The position numbers were made by a program, and so were the translations under genes. A stretch of 64,000 nucleotides of DNA from Chitinivibrionales bacterium (GTDB lineage: Bacteria; Fibrobacterota; Chitinivibrionia; Chitinivibrionales; JANQEN01): NCBI GenBank assembly GCA_028278335.1, contig JANQEN010000142.1, positions 1-64,000 of the forward strand, given 5' to 3'. Numbering within the stretch: position 1 is the stretch's first letter; every line of letters begins with the position of its first letter. Shown one piece after another: positions 54,570 to 62,830 of the stretch. The notes beneath the pieces were generated by a model. It was not told the origin of the DNA. It searched no databases and saw only the letters and a program-made list of their open reading frames with translations.

Positions 54570-55358
54570 TTAAAGATTAAACTGATCAATAATAGCTTGA
54601 TGTACATGGCCATTTGAGATAAGGAATGTCTCGTTATAAACGGTTGAATTATTTTGGAGGTCTGAGTATGAACCCCCTGCTTCAGAAATAATACAAGCTG
54701 CCGCTGATCGATCCCAGGGCTTATCAATGAGGCTGATACAGAGATCCAATTTTCCCGAGGCCACGCACATGTATGAATAGGCATCCATAAAGCCGTAGGA
54801 ATAATCCCATGATCTCTGTGATTGCAATAATTGTGTGCCTAAAGGATTGTCCCAACATTCAATGAGTCCCAAGCTGGTTCCTGTTGCCTGTGCAGGAGTG
54901 TTGACCGATGAGACTGCAATCTTTTTTCCATTACAAAAAGCACCGGATCCTTTGGCGGCATAGTAGGTTTCTTTAAGTGCTGGAATGTGCACCACTCCAA
55001 GGATTGGGATGTTATTTTCTTCCAAGCTTATGAGTACGCTATAGGTGGGGATGCCACGAATATAGGGACGGGTCCCATCCAAGGGATCTACTATCCATGT
55101 ACGTCCGGTTGATCCAATAATTGACTCGCTTTCTTCACCAAAAAAACCATCTTCAGGAAAAGCCTCAAGCAATCCTTTTTTAATAAGAGCGTCACACTGC
55201 TTGTCAACCTCTGTGACTGGAGACTGATCCTCTTTTATTTCGATATTCTTGAGGTTGCTTTGCAAGGCAATCTGAATATCTCCGGCTTTTTGGGCCAAGG
55301 ATAGCGCCAATGAAAGCTCTTGCTTTAAGGAACACTTATCAGGAATGTTTTTTTTCAT
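54570..55358 (-). CDS. Inositol monophosphatase family phosphatase
   Basis: The 262-residue protein has the metal-binding motifs of the family: FFGEESE (about 73-79), IVDPLDGT (89-96) and PWDRSAAACIISEAGG. These hold the Mg-coordinating acids of inositol monophosphatase, CysQ and HisN-like enzymes. The substrate cannot be fixed from sequence; inositol phosphate, 3'-phosphoadenosine phosphate or histidinol phosphate are the usual choices. Its start overlaps the end of panB by 20 bases. Confidence 0.88.
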   Translation of the reverse strand: MKKNIPDKCSLKQELSLALSLAQKAGDIQIALQSNLKNIEIKEDQSPVTEVDKQCDALIKKGLLEAFPEDGFFGEESESIIGSTGRTWIVDPLDGTRPYIRGIPTYSVLISLEENNIPILGVVHIPALKETYYAAKGSGAFCNGKKIAVSSVNTPAQATGTSLGLIECWDNPLGTQLLQSQRSWDYSYGFMDAYSYMCVASGKLDLCISLIDKPWDRSAAACIISEAGGSYSDLQNNSTVYNETFLISNGHVHQAIIDQFNL

Positions 55359-56178
55359 GGATCAATTTTTGTATATGTTCAATGACGTCATCAGGGAGTG
55401 AAGCAATATGGTTTTCAGTTGGAAAGTAACCATTTTGTGTATCCTTAATATAGGAGCTTACAGCATCTTTATAGGTGGCTGCAACCTGGGCATACTTTTT
55501 TGCGTGGCGAAAATCCTTTTCCGTTATGCCCAGTATGTCAAGTATAACCTGGACCTGGCCATCACAGTAACGTCCGGCCCCAATACCTACAGTGGGAATG
55601 GATAGCTCCTCGGTAAAGGCCTTGGCAAGTCGCTCCGGTATTAGTTCAAGGACAATCATAAAGGCGCCTGCCTTCTCGCACTGTTTTGACAATTGTAAAA
55701 GCTCAGTTGCCCGCTGAATGTCTTTGCCCTGTACTCCCACCTTTAAGCCCGGTGTTTGTGGCGTATAGCCGATGTGGGCGCACACAGGAATTCCTTCGGA
55801 GACGACCGTTGAAATTTTTTCAATGGCGCACTTCTCCGATTCGATTTTTACTCCATCGGCACCGGCGTCGGCCAGGAGTTTGGCGTTTTCCAGCGTGTCT
55901 TTACTGGTGCGACAGGCTTTAAAGGGCATGTCACAGAGTACAAAAGATTTTTTTGTGCCCCGTACCACAGACTTTAAATGGTGAATCATATCCTGGATTG
56001 TTACCTGAGATACATCATCATAGCCAAGAATATTTGTGCCGACGCTATCACCGACCAGCTGTACATCGACATTACACTCGTCTAAAAGACAGGCTGTGGG
56101 ATAATCATAGCTGGTAAGCATGGTAATCTTAGGGCCACTCTTTTTTCGCGCCCCCAGCGCGTCTTTGGTTATTTTCAT
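55339..56178 (-). CDS. panB: 3-methyl-2-oxobutanoate hydroxymethyltransferase
   Basis: PanB transfers a hydroxymethyl group to 2-ketoisovalerate, the first step to pantothenate and coenzyme A. The product of the ATG at 56178 is 279 residues, which fits the family; a longer frame adds 12 residues, but GGAG lies before the ATG chosen. Motifs seen: LTSYDYPTA, LVGDSVGTNILGY with the Mg-binding Asp, and VCAHIGYTPQ. It is first in a run with the IMPase-family gene and lepB and diverges from ssb. Confidence 0.93.
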   Translation of the reverse strand: MKITKDALGARKKSGPKITMLTSYDYPTACLLDECNVDVQLVGDSVGTNILGYDDVSQVTIQDMIHHLKSVVRGTKKSFVLCDMPFKACRTSKDTLENAKLLADAGADGVKIESEKCAIEKISTVVSEGIPVCAHIGYTPQTPGLKVGVQGKDIQRATELLQLSKQCEKAGAFMIVLELIPERLAKAFTEELSIPTVGIGAGRYCDGQVQVILDILGITEKDFRHAKKYAQVAATYKDAVSSYIKDTQNGYFPTENHIASLPDDVIEHIQKLIHEKKHS

Positions 56179-56355
56179 TATATTCACTCCGGTATTTCTA
56201 TCCTGCGTGGGCATAAAAATACATATTACTTAAATTGCCGGTATAACATTTTTCAATAAATCATCACCAAGATAAATAAAGTCTTGCATTTAAAATTGGA
56301 TAAGTAGATTTTTATAGATGAGTAAATCACAAATAATAATTCTAAGGAGGAACAG

Positions 56356-56793
56356 ATGGCTGGAGTCAACAAAGTTATTCTTATTGGAAATTTAGGAAAA
56401 GATCCGGAACTTCGCAGAACACAGAGTGGATCATCGGTCGTCTCCTTTTCATTGGCCACAACTGAACGATGGACCGATAAAAATGGAGCAAAACAGGATA
56501 AAACCGAGTGGCACAATATCGTTGCCTGGGGAAAGTTGGCAGATCTTGCAAACCAATATCTTAAAAAGGGACGTTCAGCCTACATCGAAGGGAGAATAAC
56601 CACAAACTCCTGGGATGATAAGGATGGCAACAAACGGTATCGTACAGAAATCGTCGCAAACCAGATCCAGTTTTTAGGGAGCCCCGGTGCCTCTTCAAAT
56701 GGTGGCGGTAACTATGAACCAGCACAAAACAGTAGTGCACCTTCAATGGTCCCAGAGCCAGAACCCATTGTAGAGGACGATCTACCCTTTTAA
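56356..56793 (+). CDS. ssb: Single-stranded DNA-binding protein
   Basis: The 145-residue protein has the SSB OB-fold (about 1-110; [44 protein letters not shown]). A short Gly/Asn/Ser-rich linker and the acidic tip DDLPF follow; the tip recruits repair and replication partners. AAGGAGG precedes the ATG. It stands alone between panB and the coiled-coil protein. Confidence 0.96.
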   Translation: MAGVNKVILIGNLGKDPELRRTQSGSSVVSFSLATTERWTDKNGAKQDKTEWHNIVAWGKLADLANQYLKKGRSAYIEGRITTNSWDDKDGNKRYRTEIVANQIQFLGSPGASSNGGGNYEPAQNSSAPSMVPEPEPIVEDDLPF

Positions 56794-56995
56794 GCAATTT
56801 CAAGGCATTGCATTGCAGGATGTTTGCTGCATAAATCTCGGAAGTTTATTGATGAAATAGCAGTTGATTGTTTGCTGGTATTGGCTTTTTATAATTGATA
56901 TTTGCAATTGTTCGATGGAGCTTTTATATTATTATAGCTATTCTATAGTAATGTAAGTTAAGCAAAAGTATATCAATTAAAATCGAGGTTCTTGA

Positions 56996-57652
56996 ATGAC
57001 TATTGAAATTCTACTGGTCGGTATTATGGTTGGCATTACCCTTCTTGGGTATATGATTGCTATAAACTCTCAGGGTGCTACAAAGCTTTCTATCTCCTAT
57101 CTTATCGCCACTGTTATTTTGGCAATGACCGTGTGGGCTATAGTACAGCTCTCCAATTCATGGCGAGAAAATATTCAACAGCAAAAATACCAGCAGTTGG
57201 AGCAGGAGAAGCGACTTGCTGAAGAGCGAGTCCGCTCTCAGGAGCAGAAGATGCTCAATAGTAAAAAGATGATTGATGCGGCAAATAGAATAAACGAAGT
57301 GATCAGCCAAGGCACTGGTTATGCATCTAATATGATGAATGTTGATCTTCGTGATTTTTCAGTTGAGTTAGATGTCTTAGTTGGTCGTGCCAATGGTATG
57401 AAAAATGAGATTAAAAACTTGGTGAAGAAATACGATGGTTTGAATACCGAGAGTTCACTCTTTCCAGCAACGACTCCCACATTAAACGAGGCTCTTAAAA
57501 ATCTCGAAAATGCAGCCAAATATTATTGGCTCTATTTTAGAGCTGAAGATTCGGTGCAGGAGGAGTTGCGCGAGAGAATGATGCGGCAAAAAGCCCGTGA
57601 AGCCTATGATCTTTTTAAGAAAGCGAGCTCTGCCATAGCCTCATCACTATAA
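56996..57652 (+). CDS. Membrane-anchored coiled-coil protein
   Basis: I do not recognise this 218-residue protein. It has two N-terminal membrane helices (about 4-22 and 33-53) and then a charged coiled coil (about 58-100; QQQKYQQLEQEKRLAEERVRSQEQ-type, written here in part). A helical C-terminal domain follows. It lies alone between ssb and the lipid operon. Confidence 0.72.
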   Translation: MTIEILLVGIMVGITLLGYMIAINSQGATKLSISYLIATVILAMTVWAIVQLSNSWRENIQQQKYQQLEQEKRLAEERVRSQEQKMLNSKKMIDAANRINEVISQGTGYASNMMNVDLRDFSVELDVLVGRANGMKNEIKNLVKKYDGLNTESSLFPATTPTLNEALKNLENAAKYYWLYFRAEDSVQEELRERMMRQKAREAYDLFKKASSAIASSL

Positions 57653-57830
57653 AATCAATAAAGTGATGATATGCTCCTATCGCGATCCTCATTGAAATGA
57701 TTGGGTGCTTTCAACTAGTGCAAAAATGTGATATGAGAAAGATTGCCTTTCATCTATGATGAATTTAACGGGCTAAAGAACATTTTTTAGTAATTTTCAA
57801 GCACAGAAATTATTTTACACCGATGTTATT

Positions 57831-57860
57831 TTGATGGTTTGTGCTTGATTCTTTTATATT
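57831..57860 (+). promoter_or_regulatory. Possible sigma-70-type promoter
   Basis: TTGATG (57831) and TATATT (57855) are 18 bases apart, with four and five matches to the -35 and -10 consensus. AT-rich context makes chance matches common. Confidence 0.35.
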
Positions 57861-57884
57861 AGGGGTATTATTTTATTGCCCCAT

Positions 57885-57904
57885 ATTGTGTTGTACACCA
57901 CAAT
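57885..57904. promoter_or_regulatory. Operator-like palindrome before the lipid operon
   Basis: ATTGTGTTGTACACCACAAT is a 20-base palindrome with one symmetric mismatch pair. It lies about 25 bases after the -10-like box and 106 bases before the first gene, a position suited to a repressor. It does not match the FapR or FabT sites I know. Confidence 0.5.
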
Positions 57905-57924
57905 AGGACATTATAGGTGTAATC

Positions 57925-57951
57925 CTGGTTTTCTCAGAATGGCAAAACCAG
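57925..57951 (+). promoter_or_regulatory. Leader hairpin before yceD
   Basis: CTGGTTTT and AAAACCAG form an 8-bp stem with an 11-base loop in the presumed 5' leader of the lipid operon. No T-run follows, so it is not an ordinary terminator. Confidence 0.35.
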
Positions 57952-58009
57952 ATGATTTTGTTTGAGAAAATAAACCTGAGCAATCAGGTAGATATATCAA
58001 AGGCATACC

Positions 58010-58504
58010 ATGCTCATAGCAGTAAAGGATATAGTAACCGAGGATCAGGTTACCCTAGAGCAGGAAGTAACCATGACCGAGGAGCAGATCAGGGATGGTC
58101 ATTTTGCCGGACCTCTACACTGCAATGCTGCTATAACACGGATCAATAATCAATTTTATGCAAAGGTCAGCTATAAGGGCGCCATTGCTGGAACCTGTTC
58201 TCGTTGCCTTGATGATATAACATTACCCCTAAAGGGTAGTGTGGAAGTGACAATAAAGGATGAGGCCCAAATCAAGGAGCCTCAACAGGAAGTGGACTCT
58301 TCGGAGTACTACTTTGTTGACGCAACTAGCATTGTTGATATACGGCAATCACTCTATGAGGACGTGATGATCAATATGCCCATTAAACCCCTCTGTAAAG
58401 AGGAGTGCCCGGGGATTGTTGAATATAAAAATGAAGAGCCACCAGAGGAGGATCAAAAAGCTGTTGATCCCCGCTGGGAGGCATTGAAGAAACTGAAAAA
58501 ATAA
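58010..58504 (+). CDS. yceD: YceD/DUF177 family protein
   Basis: The 164-residue protein belongs to the DUF177 family, found next to rpmF and fatty-acid genes in many bacteria and linked to rRNA processing. It shows GTCSRCLDDITLPL (about 63-76) with two of the conserved Cys, and CKEECPGI later, so a four-Cys metal site is possible. AAAGG lies seven bases before the ATG. It is the first gene of yceD-rpmF-plsX-fabHDG-acpP-fabF. Confidence 0.88.
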   Translation: MLIAVKDIVTEDQVTLEQEVTMTEEQIRDGHFAGPLHCNAAITRINNQFYAKVSYKGAIAGTCSRCLDDITLPLKGSVEVTIKDEAQIKEPQQEVDSSEYYFVDATSIVDIRQSLYEDVMINMPIKPLCKEECPGIVEYKNEEPPEEDQKAVDPRWEALKKLKK

Positions 58505-58531
58505 TCTTTTTACCTTTTTTTGGAGTAAATT

Positions 58532-58711
58532 ATGGCAGTACCAAAGAGGAGAATCTCGAAAACACGACGCGACAAACGGCGTTCACACCTGGCTATTGGC
58601 GCAAAGAAACCAACGCTCTGTTCGCACTGCAAACAGCCCAAGGTAGCCCATCGTGTATGCCAAAATTGCGGATATTACGCCGGTGTTGAAGTAGTTCAGC
58701 CGGAAGATTAA
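58532..58711 (+). CDS. rpmF: Ribosomal protein L32
   Basis: The 59-residue protein begins MAVPKRRISKTRRDKRR, the L32 signature, and has a CSHC and CQNC zinc ribbon. TGGAG precedes the ATG. It is two bases before plsX, the usual yceD-rpmF-plsX order. Confidence 0.97.
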   Translation: MAVPKRRISKTRRDKRRSHLAIGAKKPTLCSHCKQPKVAHRVCQNCGYYAGVEVVQPED

Positions 58712-58713
58712 CA

Positions 58714-59658
58714 ATGCCCTCAGTAAGCCTTGCTGTTGATGTGCATGGTGGAGACCATGGCCCCGAGGTTGTTATTGATGGGGTATTAGCAGCTAGGAAA
58801 ATGAGTACGACTCCCTTTACAACCTATCTGTGTGGTAAAGGTGCGGTTATTTCTGCAACCCTTGATTCCTTAGGGTATGCGCATCCCTCGGATGAAACGG
58901 GGATTCATGTCATTCACTGTCCAGAAGTGGTTGACGCTTCTGATGTACCTACCCGGGTATGGAAAAACAAACGTAATGCTTCGATTGTCCAGTGTGTGAC
59001 ACTCCAGAAGGAGGGAACGGTCAAGGCGTCACTCAGTGCCGGAGATACACGGATATTAATGGGCGCCTCTATATTCCTTTTGGGAAGAAAACGTGGCATT
59101 GTTCGACCAGCATTGGCTGCGCTCATTCCCACGACCGGATCGCGCCCTTCGCTCCTGCTTGACGTGGGGGCAAACCTTGATTGTCGGGTTGACCAATTAG
59201 TTACCTTCGGTATGATGGGGTATGAATATGTAAAGGAACGCATGGGAGTGCTATCTCCCAGCGTGGCTCTTTTAAATGTCGGCAAGGAGGAGACCAAGGG
59301 AACCAAGACCATCATCGATGCAGCCAAGATCCTCAGTGAGAAGTGTCCTGGGTATTGTGGCTTTATCGAAGGGTCACGGGTCCTTGCTGGAGATGTTGAT
59401 ATTATAGTCTGTGACGGTTTTACCGGTAACATTTTATTAAAAGCCTGTGAAAGCTTTCATGCGCTCACTGAGTCGGTTCTACAAAAAAACAGGCGGTTAA
59501 TAAACGCATTAAAGAATAAGGCAGCAATTTTAAATGCCGAGAATTATGGTGCAGTACCGCTATTGGGGCTTGAGGGTGTTGTTTTTAAGGCCCATGGATC
59601 CTCTTCGAGCAAAGCCATTACTCAAGCAATGCTTGCAGCGATTCAAGCGGTAACCTAA
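58714..59658 (+). CDS. plsX: Phosphate acyltransferase PlsX
   Basis: PlsX converts acyl-ACP to acyl-phosphate for phospholipid synthesis. The 314-residue protein has the family opening VSLAVDVHGGDHGPEVVI, ALIPTTGSRPSLLLDVGANLD and DIIVCDGFTGNILLKACE. It is at the low end of the usual length. It starts two bases after rpmF. Confidence 0.95.
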   Translation: MPSVSLAVDVHGGDHGPEVVIDGVLAARKMSTTPFTTYLCGKGAVISATLDSLGYAHPSDETGIHVIHCPEVVDASDVPTRVWKNKRNASIVQCVTLQKEGTVKASLSAGDTRILMGASIFLLGRKRGIVRPALAALIPTTGSRPSLLLDVGANLDCRVDQLVTFGMMGYEYVKERMGVLSPSVALLNVGKEETKGTKTIIDAAKILSEKCPGYCGFIEGSRVLAGDVDIIVCDGFTGNILLKACESFHALTESVLQKNRRLINALKNKAAILNAENYGAVPLLGLEGVVFKAHGSSSSKAITQAMLAAIQAVT

Positions 59659-59703
59659 GACGAATTCCTTAATACATAGGGAAAGAAAGGCAAAAGAGAA
59701 TTT

Positions 59704-60663
59704 ATGGGATTCAAACAGGCAAAGATTCTTTCGGTCAGTTCGGTTGTTCCAGATAACGTGCTTACCAATCACGACTTAGAAAAGATGGTCGATACCTCAG
59801 ATGAATGGATCACTAAGAGAACCGGGATAAAGCAGCGCCATATCGCACCTAAGGAGATGAAGGACCCCTTGATCGAGTATGGATCAAAGGCGGTTGTTCA
59901 AGCATTGGAAAAGGCCGGTGTCAAACCGGACGAGGTCGACACCATTGTTTGTGGAACCATCTCGCCAGACTATTTCTTTCCATCAACAGCTTGCAGTATA
60001 GCAACTAAAGTTGGCTGCAACCGTCCCTTTGCCTTTGATTACACCTCTGCCTGTTCAGGATTTATTTACGGACTCATATTGGCCAACTCCTTTATTGTCA
60101 GTGGCCAGAGTAAGACTGTTGTGGTTGTCGGTGGAGAGATCCTCTCTCGCTGTGTTGATTGGGAGGATCGTGGTACCTGTATCATTTTTGCTGATGGTGT
60201 TGGTGCCGCCGTTTTGCAGGGATCGGATGATCCAAATAAGGGAATCCTTGCAACTGATGCAAATACAGACGGCTCATTTAAAGACATCCTCTATCTGACT
60301 GCCTGGGAAGAGAAAAACACCATTGTAATGAAGGGTAAAGAGGTATTTAAACATGCCATCTCATTGATGGCGAACACCACACGCACAAGCTTAGAAAAGT
60401 GTGGCCTTACCGTAGATGATGTTGATCTTTTTATTCCTCATCAGGCAAATGTGCGGATTATAAATGCTGTTGCTTCAAACCTCAAAATCCCTATGGAAAA
60501 ATTGGTTAGTAATGTTGATCGATTTGGTAATACCTCCTCGGCCTCGATCCCTATTGCCATGGATGAAGCATGGCAGGAGGGAAGAATTAAAGAGGGCTCT
60601 GTAGTTGCTCTTACTGCCTTAGGTGGAGGCATCACCATCGGCAGCGCAATTGTACGGTTTTAA
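59704..60663 (+). CDS. fabH: Beta-ketoacyl-ACP synthase III
   Basis: FabH starts fatty-acid synthesis by condensing acetyl-CoA with malonyl-ACP. The 319-residue protein has the catalytic Cys117 (YTSACSGFIYGL), the His in IPHQANVRII and the Asn in RFGNTSSAS, giving the Cys-His-Asn triad. The DEWITKRTGI motif near residue 33 is typical. It follows plsX by 45 bases. Confidence 0.96.
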   Translation: MGFKQAKILSVSSVVPDNVLTNHDLEKMVDTSDEWITKRTGIKQRHIAPKEMKDPLIEYGSKAVVQALEKAGVKPDEVDTIVCGTISPDYFFPSTACSIATKVGCNRPFAFDYTSACSGFIYGLILANSFIVSGQSKTVVVVGGEILSRCVDWEDRGTCIIFADGVGAAVLQGSDDPNKGILATDANTDGSFKDILYLTAWEEKNTIVMKGKEVFKHAISLMANTTRTSLEKCGLTVDDVDLFIPHQANVRIINAVASNLKIPMEKLVSNVDRFGNTSSASIPIAMDEAWQEGRIKEGSVVALTALGGGITIGSAIVRF

Positions 60664-60719
60664 ATTACTGAAAACAAATAACATTTTCATACGCGAAAAG
60701 TAAGTGAAAGGCTAGCATT

Positions 60720-61637
60720 ATGTCATATGTTTTTATGTTTCCTGGACAGGGTTCCCAGAAAGTGGGAATGGGAAAAGATTTCTATGATTCCTATGAAGTC
60801 GTGAAGAATCGTATTGATGAAGCAAACGAGGTATTGCAAAGAGATTTGCGTGCTATCATCTTTGAGGGGCCAGAAGATGCAATTAAGGCAACCCAGAACA
60901 CACAACCAGCCCTCTATACCGTAGAATCGGCAATCTGTGATCTCCTTCGCGAAAAGGGAGCTACACCAAGCCTTTCGCTGGGACACTCCTTAGGTGAATA
61001 CAGTGCGCTCTATGCAGCGGGAGTTTTTTCCTTTGTTGATGGCCTTCGTCTTGTTGCGAAACGGGGTGAGCTTATGGCCAAGGCTGGCGAAGTAACCAAG
61101 GGAACCATGGCTGCAGTTATTGGCCTGAGCCGTGAGCAGATCAGTGAGGTGCTTGCCATAGTAACCGAGGGTGTTGTTGTTCCTGCAAATGAAAACTCTC
61201 CTGAGCAGACGGTGATCTCCGGTGATGTTCCGGCTGTCCAAGCTGCCTGTGAAAAGCTTAAAGAGGCTGGCGCCAAACGGGCGATTCTTCTTCCGGTAAG
61301 TGGTGCTTTTCATTCACCACTTATGGAGCAGGCTGCCAATGAATTTAAGACCTTTCTTTCAGAGATTACCTTTAATAAAGCGCAGTGCCCGGTTATTACC
61401 AATGTTGCAGCACAACCCGAAGAAGATGGCGAGACGCTCAAGGAACTCTTAGTAAAGCAGCTTCTCTCTCCAGTTCGTTGGGTAGATGCCATGACCCAAG
61501 TTGATGCCAGTGGCCATGACACTGCCGTAGAAGTGGGTCCGGGAAGCGTTCTTAAGGGACTTGCAAAAAAATGTCAGCTTGCAATGAATGTTGTTTCCTG
61601 TGGAACAGTTGATAATTTATATTTTTTAGCTGAATAA
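60720..61637 (+). CDS. fabD: Malonyl-CoA:ACP transacylase
   Basis: FabD loads malonate onto ACP. The 305-residue protein has MFPGQGSQKVGMG, the nucleophile Ser90 in GHSLGEY and the catalytic His in SGAFHSPLM (about 200). It follows fabH by 56 bases. Confidence 0.96.
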   Translation: MSYVFMFPGQGSQKVGMGKDFYDSYEVVKNRIDEANEVLQRDLRAIIFEGPEDAIKATQNTQPALYTVESAICDLLREKGATPSLSLGHSLGEYSALYAAGVFSFVDGLRLVAKRGELMAKAGEVTKGTMAAVIGLSREQISEVLAIVTEGVVVPANENSPEQTVISGDVPAVQAACEKLKEAGAKRAILLPVSGAFHSPLMEQAANEFKTFLSEITFNKAQCPVITNVAAQPEEDGETLKELLVKQLLSPVRWVDAMTQVDASGHDTAVEVGPGSVLKGLAKKCQLAMNVVSCGTVDNLYFLAE

Positions 61638-61659
61638 TTTTACTATTTGGAGATAGACC

Positions 61660-62403
61660 ATGATAGATATTGCAAATAAATCAGCCCTAGTTACCGGTGG
61701 CGGACGGGGTATTGGCCGTGACATCGCTCTTAAATTGGCCAAAGCCGGTGCTGATGTGGCAGTCAGTGATATTGATTTGGAAACCGCCCAGAAGGTAGCC
61801 AGCGAGATAGAAGCTCTGGGCAGACGTTCCTTACCAATCAAAGCTGATGTATCTAATAGCGATAGCGTGACTGAAATGGTCACAGCCTTTACAGAAAAAT
61901 TCGAAAAGATCGATGTATTGGTGAACAATGCCGGTATTACTCGTGATGGTCTTATCATGCGCATGAAAGAGGAGGATTGGGACGCTGTGCTCAATGTGAA
62001 CCTTAAATCATGCTTTCTCTGTTGCAAGGCTGTATCCAGAACTATGATGAAGGCTCGCGAAGGTGTTATCATCAACATCGCTTCTGTTGTTGGATTGATG
62101 GGCAATATTGGCCAGGCTAATTATTCTGCGTCTAAGGCAGGTATGATTGGACTGACTAAAACCTTGGCTCGTGAGTTTGCCAGTCGTGGCATTAGAGTTA
62201 ATGCGGTTGCTCCCGGATTTATTCAATCTGCCATGACCGACAAATTATCCGATCAGGACCGGGAACGCTTTTTAGCAGGTATCCCCTTGGGAAGACTGGG
62301 AACTGCTGATGCTATTGCAAACGGTGTTCTCTATTTAGCATCACCCTTGGCCGATTATGTTACTGGTCAAGTACTTACTATTGATGGCGGACTTGTCATG
62401 TAG
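61660..62403 (+). CDS. fabG: 3-oxoacyl-ACP reductase
   Basis: FabG reduces beta-ketoacyl-ACP with NADPH. The 247-residue short-chain dehydrogenase has TGGGRGIG (about 13-20), NNAGITRDGL, the catalytic Ser with Y-S-A-S-K (about 151-155), and the C-terminal VLTIDGGLVM. GGAG precedes the ATG. It lies 22 bases after fabD. Confidence 0.96.
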   Translation: MIDIANKSALVTGGGRGIGRDIALKLAKAGADVAVSDIDLETAQKVASEIEALGRRSLPIKADVSNSDSVTEMVTAFTEKFEKIDVLVNNAGITRDGLIMRMKEEDWDAVLNVNLKSCFLCCKAVSRTMMKAREGVIINIASVVGLMGNIGQANYSASKAGMIGLTKTLAREFASRGIRVNAVAPGFIQSAMTDKLSDQDRERFLAGIPLGRLGTADAIANGVLYLASPLADYVTGQVLTIDGGLVM

Positions 62404-62465
62404 GGGTGGAAAAAATCATTTTTTAATAAACTCTCACGAATTTACATTTTTTAAAGGAGAAAGTT

Positions 62466-62699
62466 GTGAGCGAACATGAAAGTAAAGTAAAACAAATCAT
62501 CGCTGAAAAACTTGGTGTTAGTGAAGACAGTGTCAATCCTCAAGCCTCTTTTGTTGATGATTTGGGAGCAGATTCATTGGATCAGGTTGAGCTGATTATG
62601 GCTTTGGAAGATGAATTTGATATGGAAATTCCTGATGAAGAAGCAGAAAAGCTCAGAACCGTAAAGGATGCTCTGGATTATATTGATCAGAAAAAATAG
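62466..62699 (+). CDS. acpP: Acyl carrier protein
   Basis: The 77-residue acidic protein carries the growing acyl chain on phosphopantetheine attached to Ser37 in [10 protein letters not shown]. It starts at a GTG with AAAGGAGA upstream. It is followed by a strong hairpin terminator. Confidence 0.97.
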   Translation: MSEHESKVKQIIAEKLGVSEDSVNPQASFVDDLGADSLDQVELIMALEDEFDMEIPDEEAEKLRTVKDALDYIDQKK

Positions 62700-62724
62700 C
62701 TTTTATGTAAAATAGTCACTAAAT

Positions 62725-62776
62725 AATTCGGTATGAATCGATTCCTTTGATGCGGAGGCATTCGTACCGAATTTTT
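62725..62776 (+). terminator. Intrinsic terminator between acpP and fabF
   Basis: AATTCGGTATGAAT and ATTCGTACCGAATT form a 14-bp stem with one G-T pair, followed by TTTTT. It lies 26 bases after acpP and 55 bases before fabF, so it probably limits read-through and sets acpP above fabF. Confidence 0.8.
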
Positions 62777-62830
62777 ATATCCGTACAAGTTTCGAATATG
62801 TAATGTGCATGTAGAAAAAGGTAATTGTTG

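Larger units (their letters stand above)
57653..58009. other. Regulatory region of the lipid operon
   Basis: No gene is supported in these 357 bases. The promoter-like pair, the operator-like palindrome and the leader hairpin listed next lie in its right half, upstream of the gene at 58010. Confidence 0.5.

Noticed and set aside
58914-62105. Minus-strand reading frames opposite plsX and fabG
   Set aside because: They are antisense shadows of well-identified genes.
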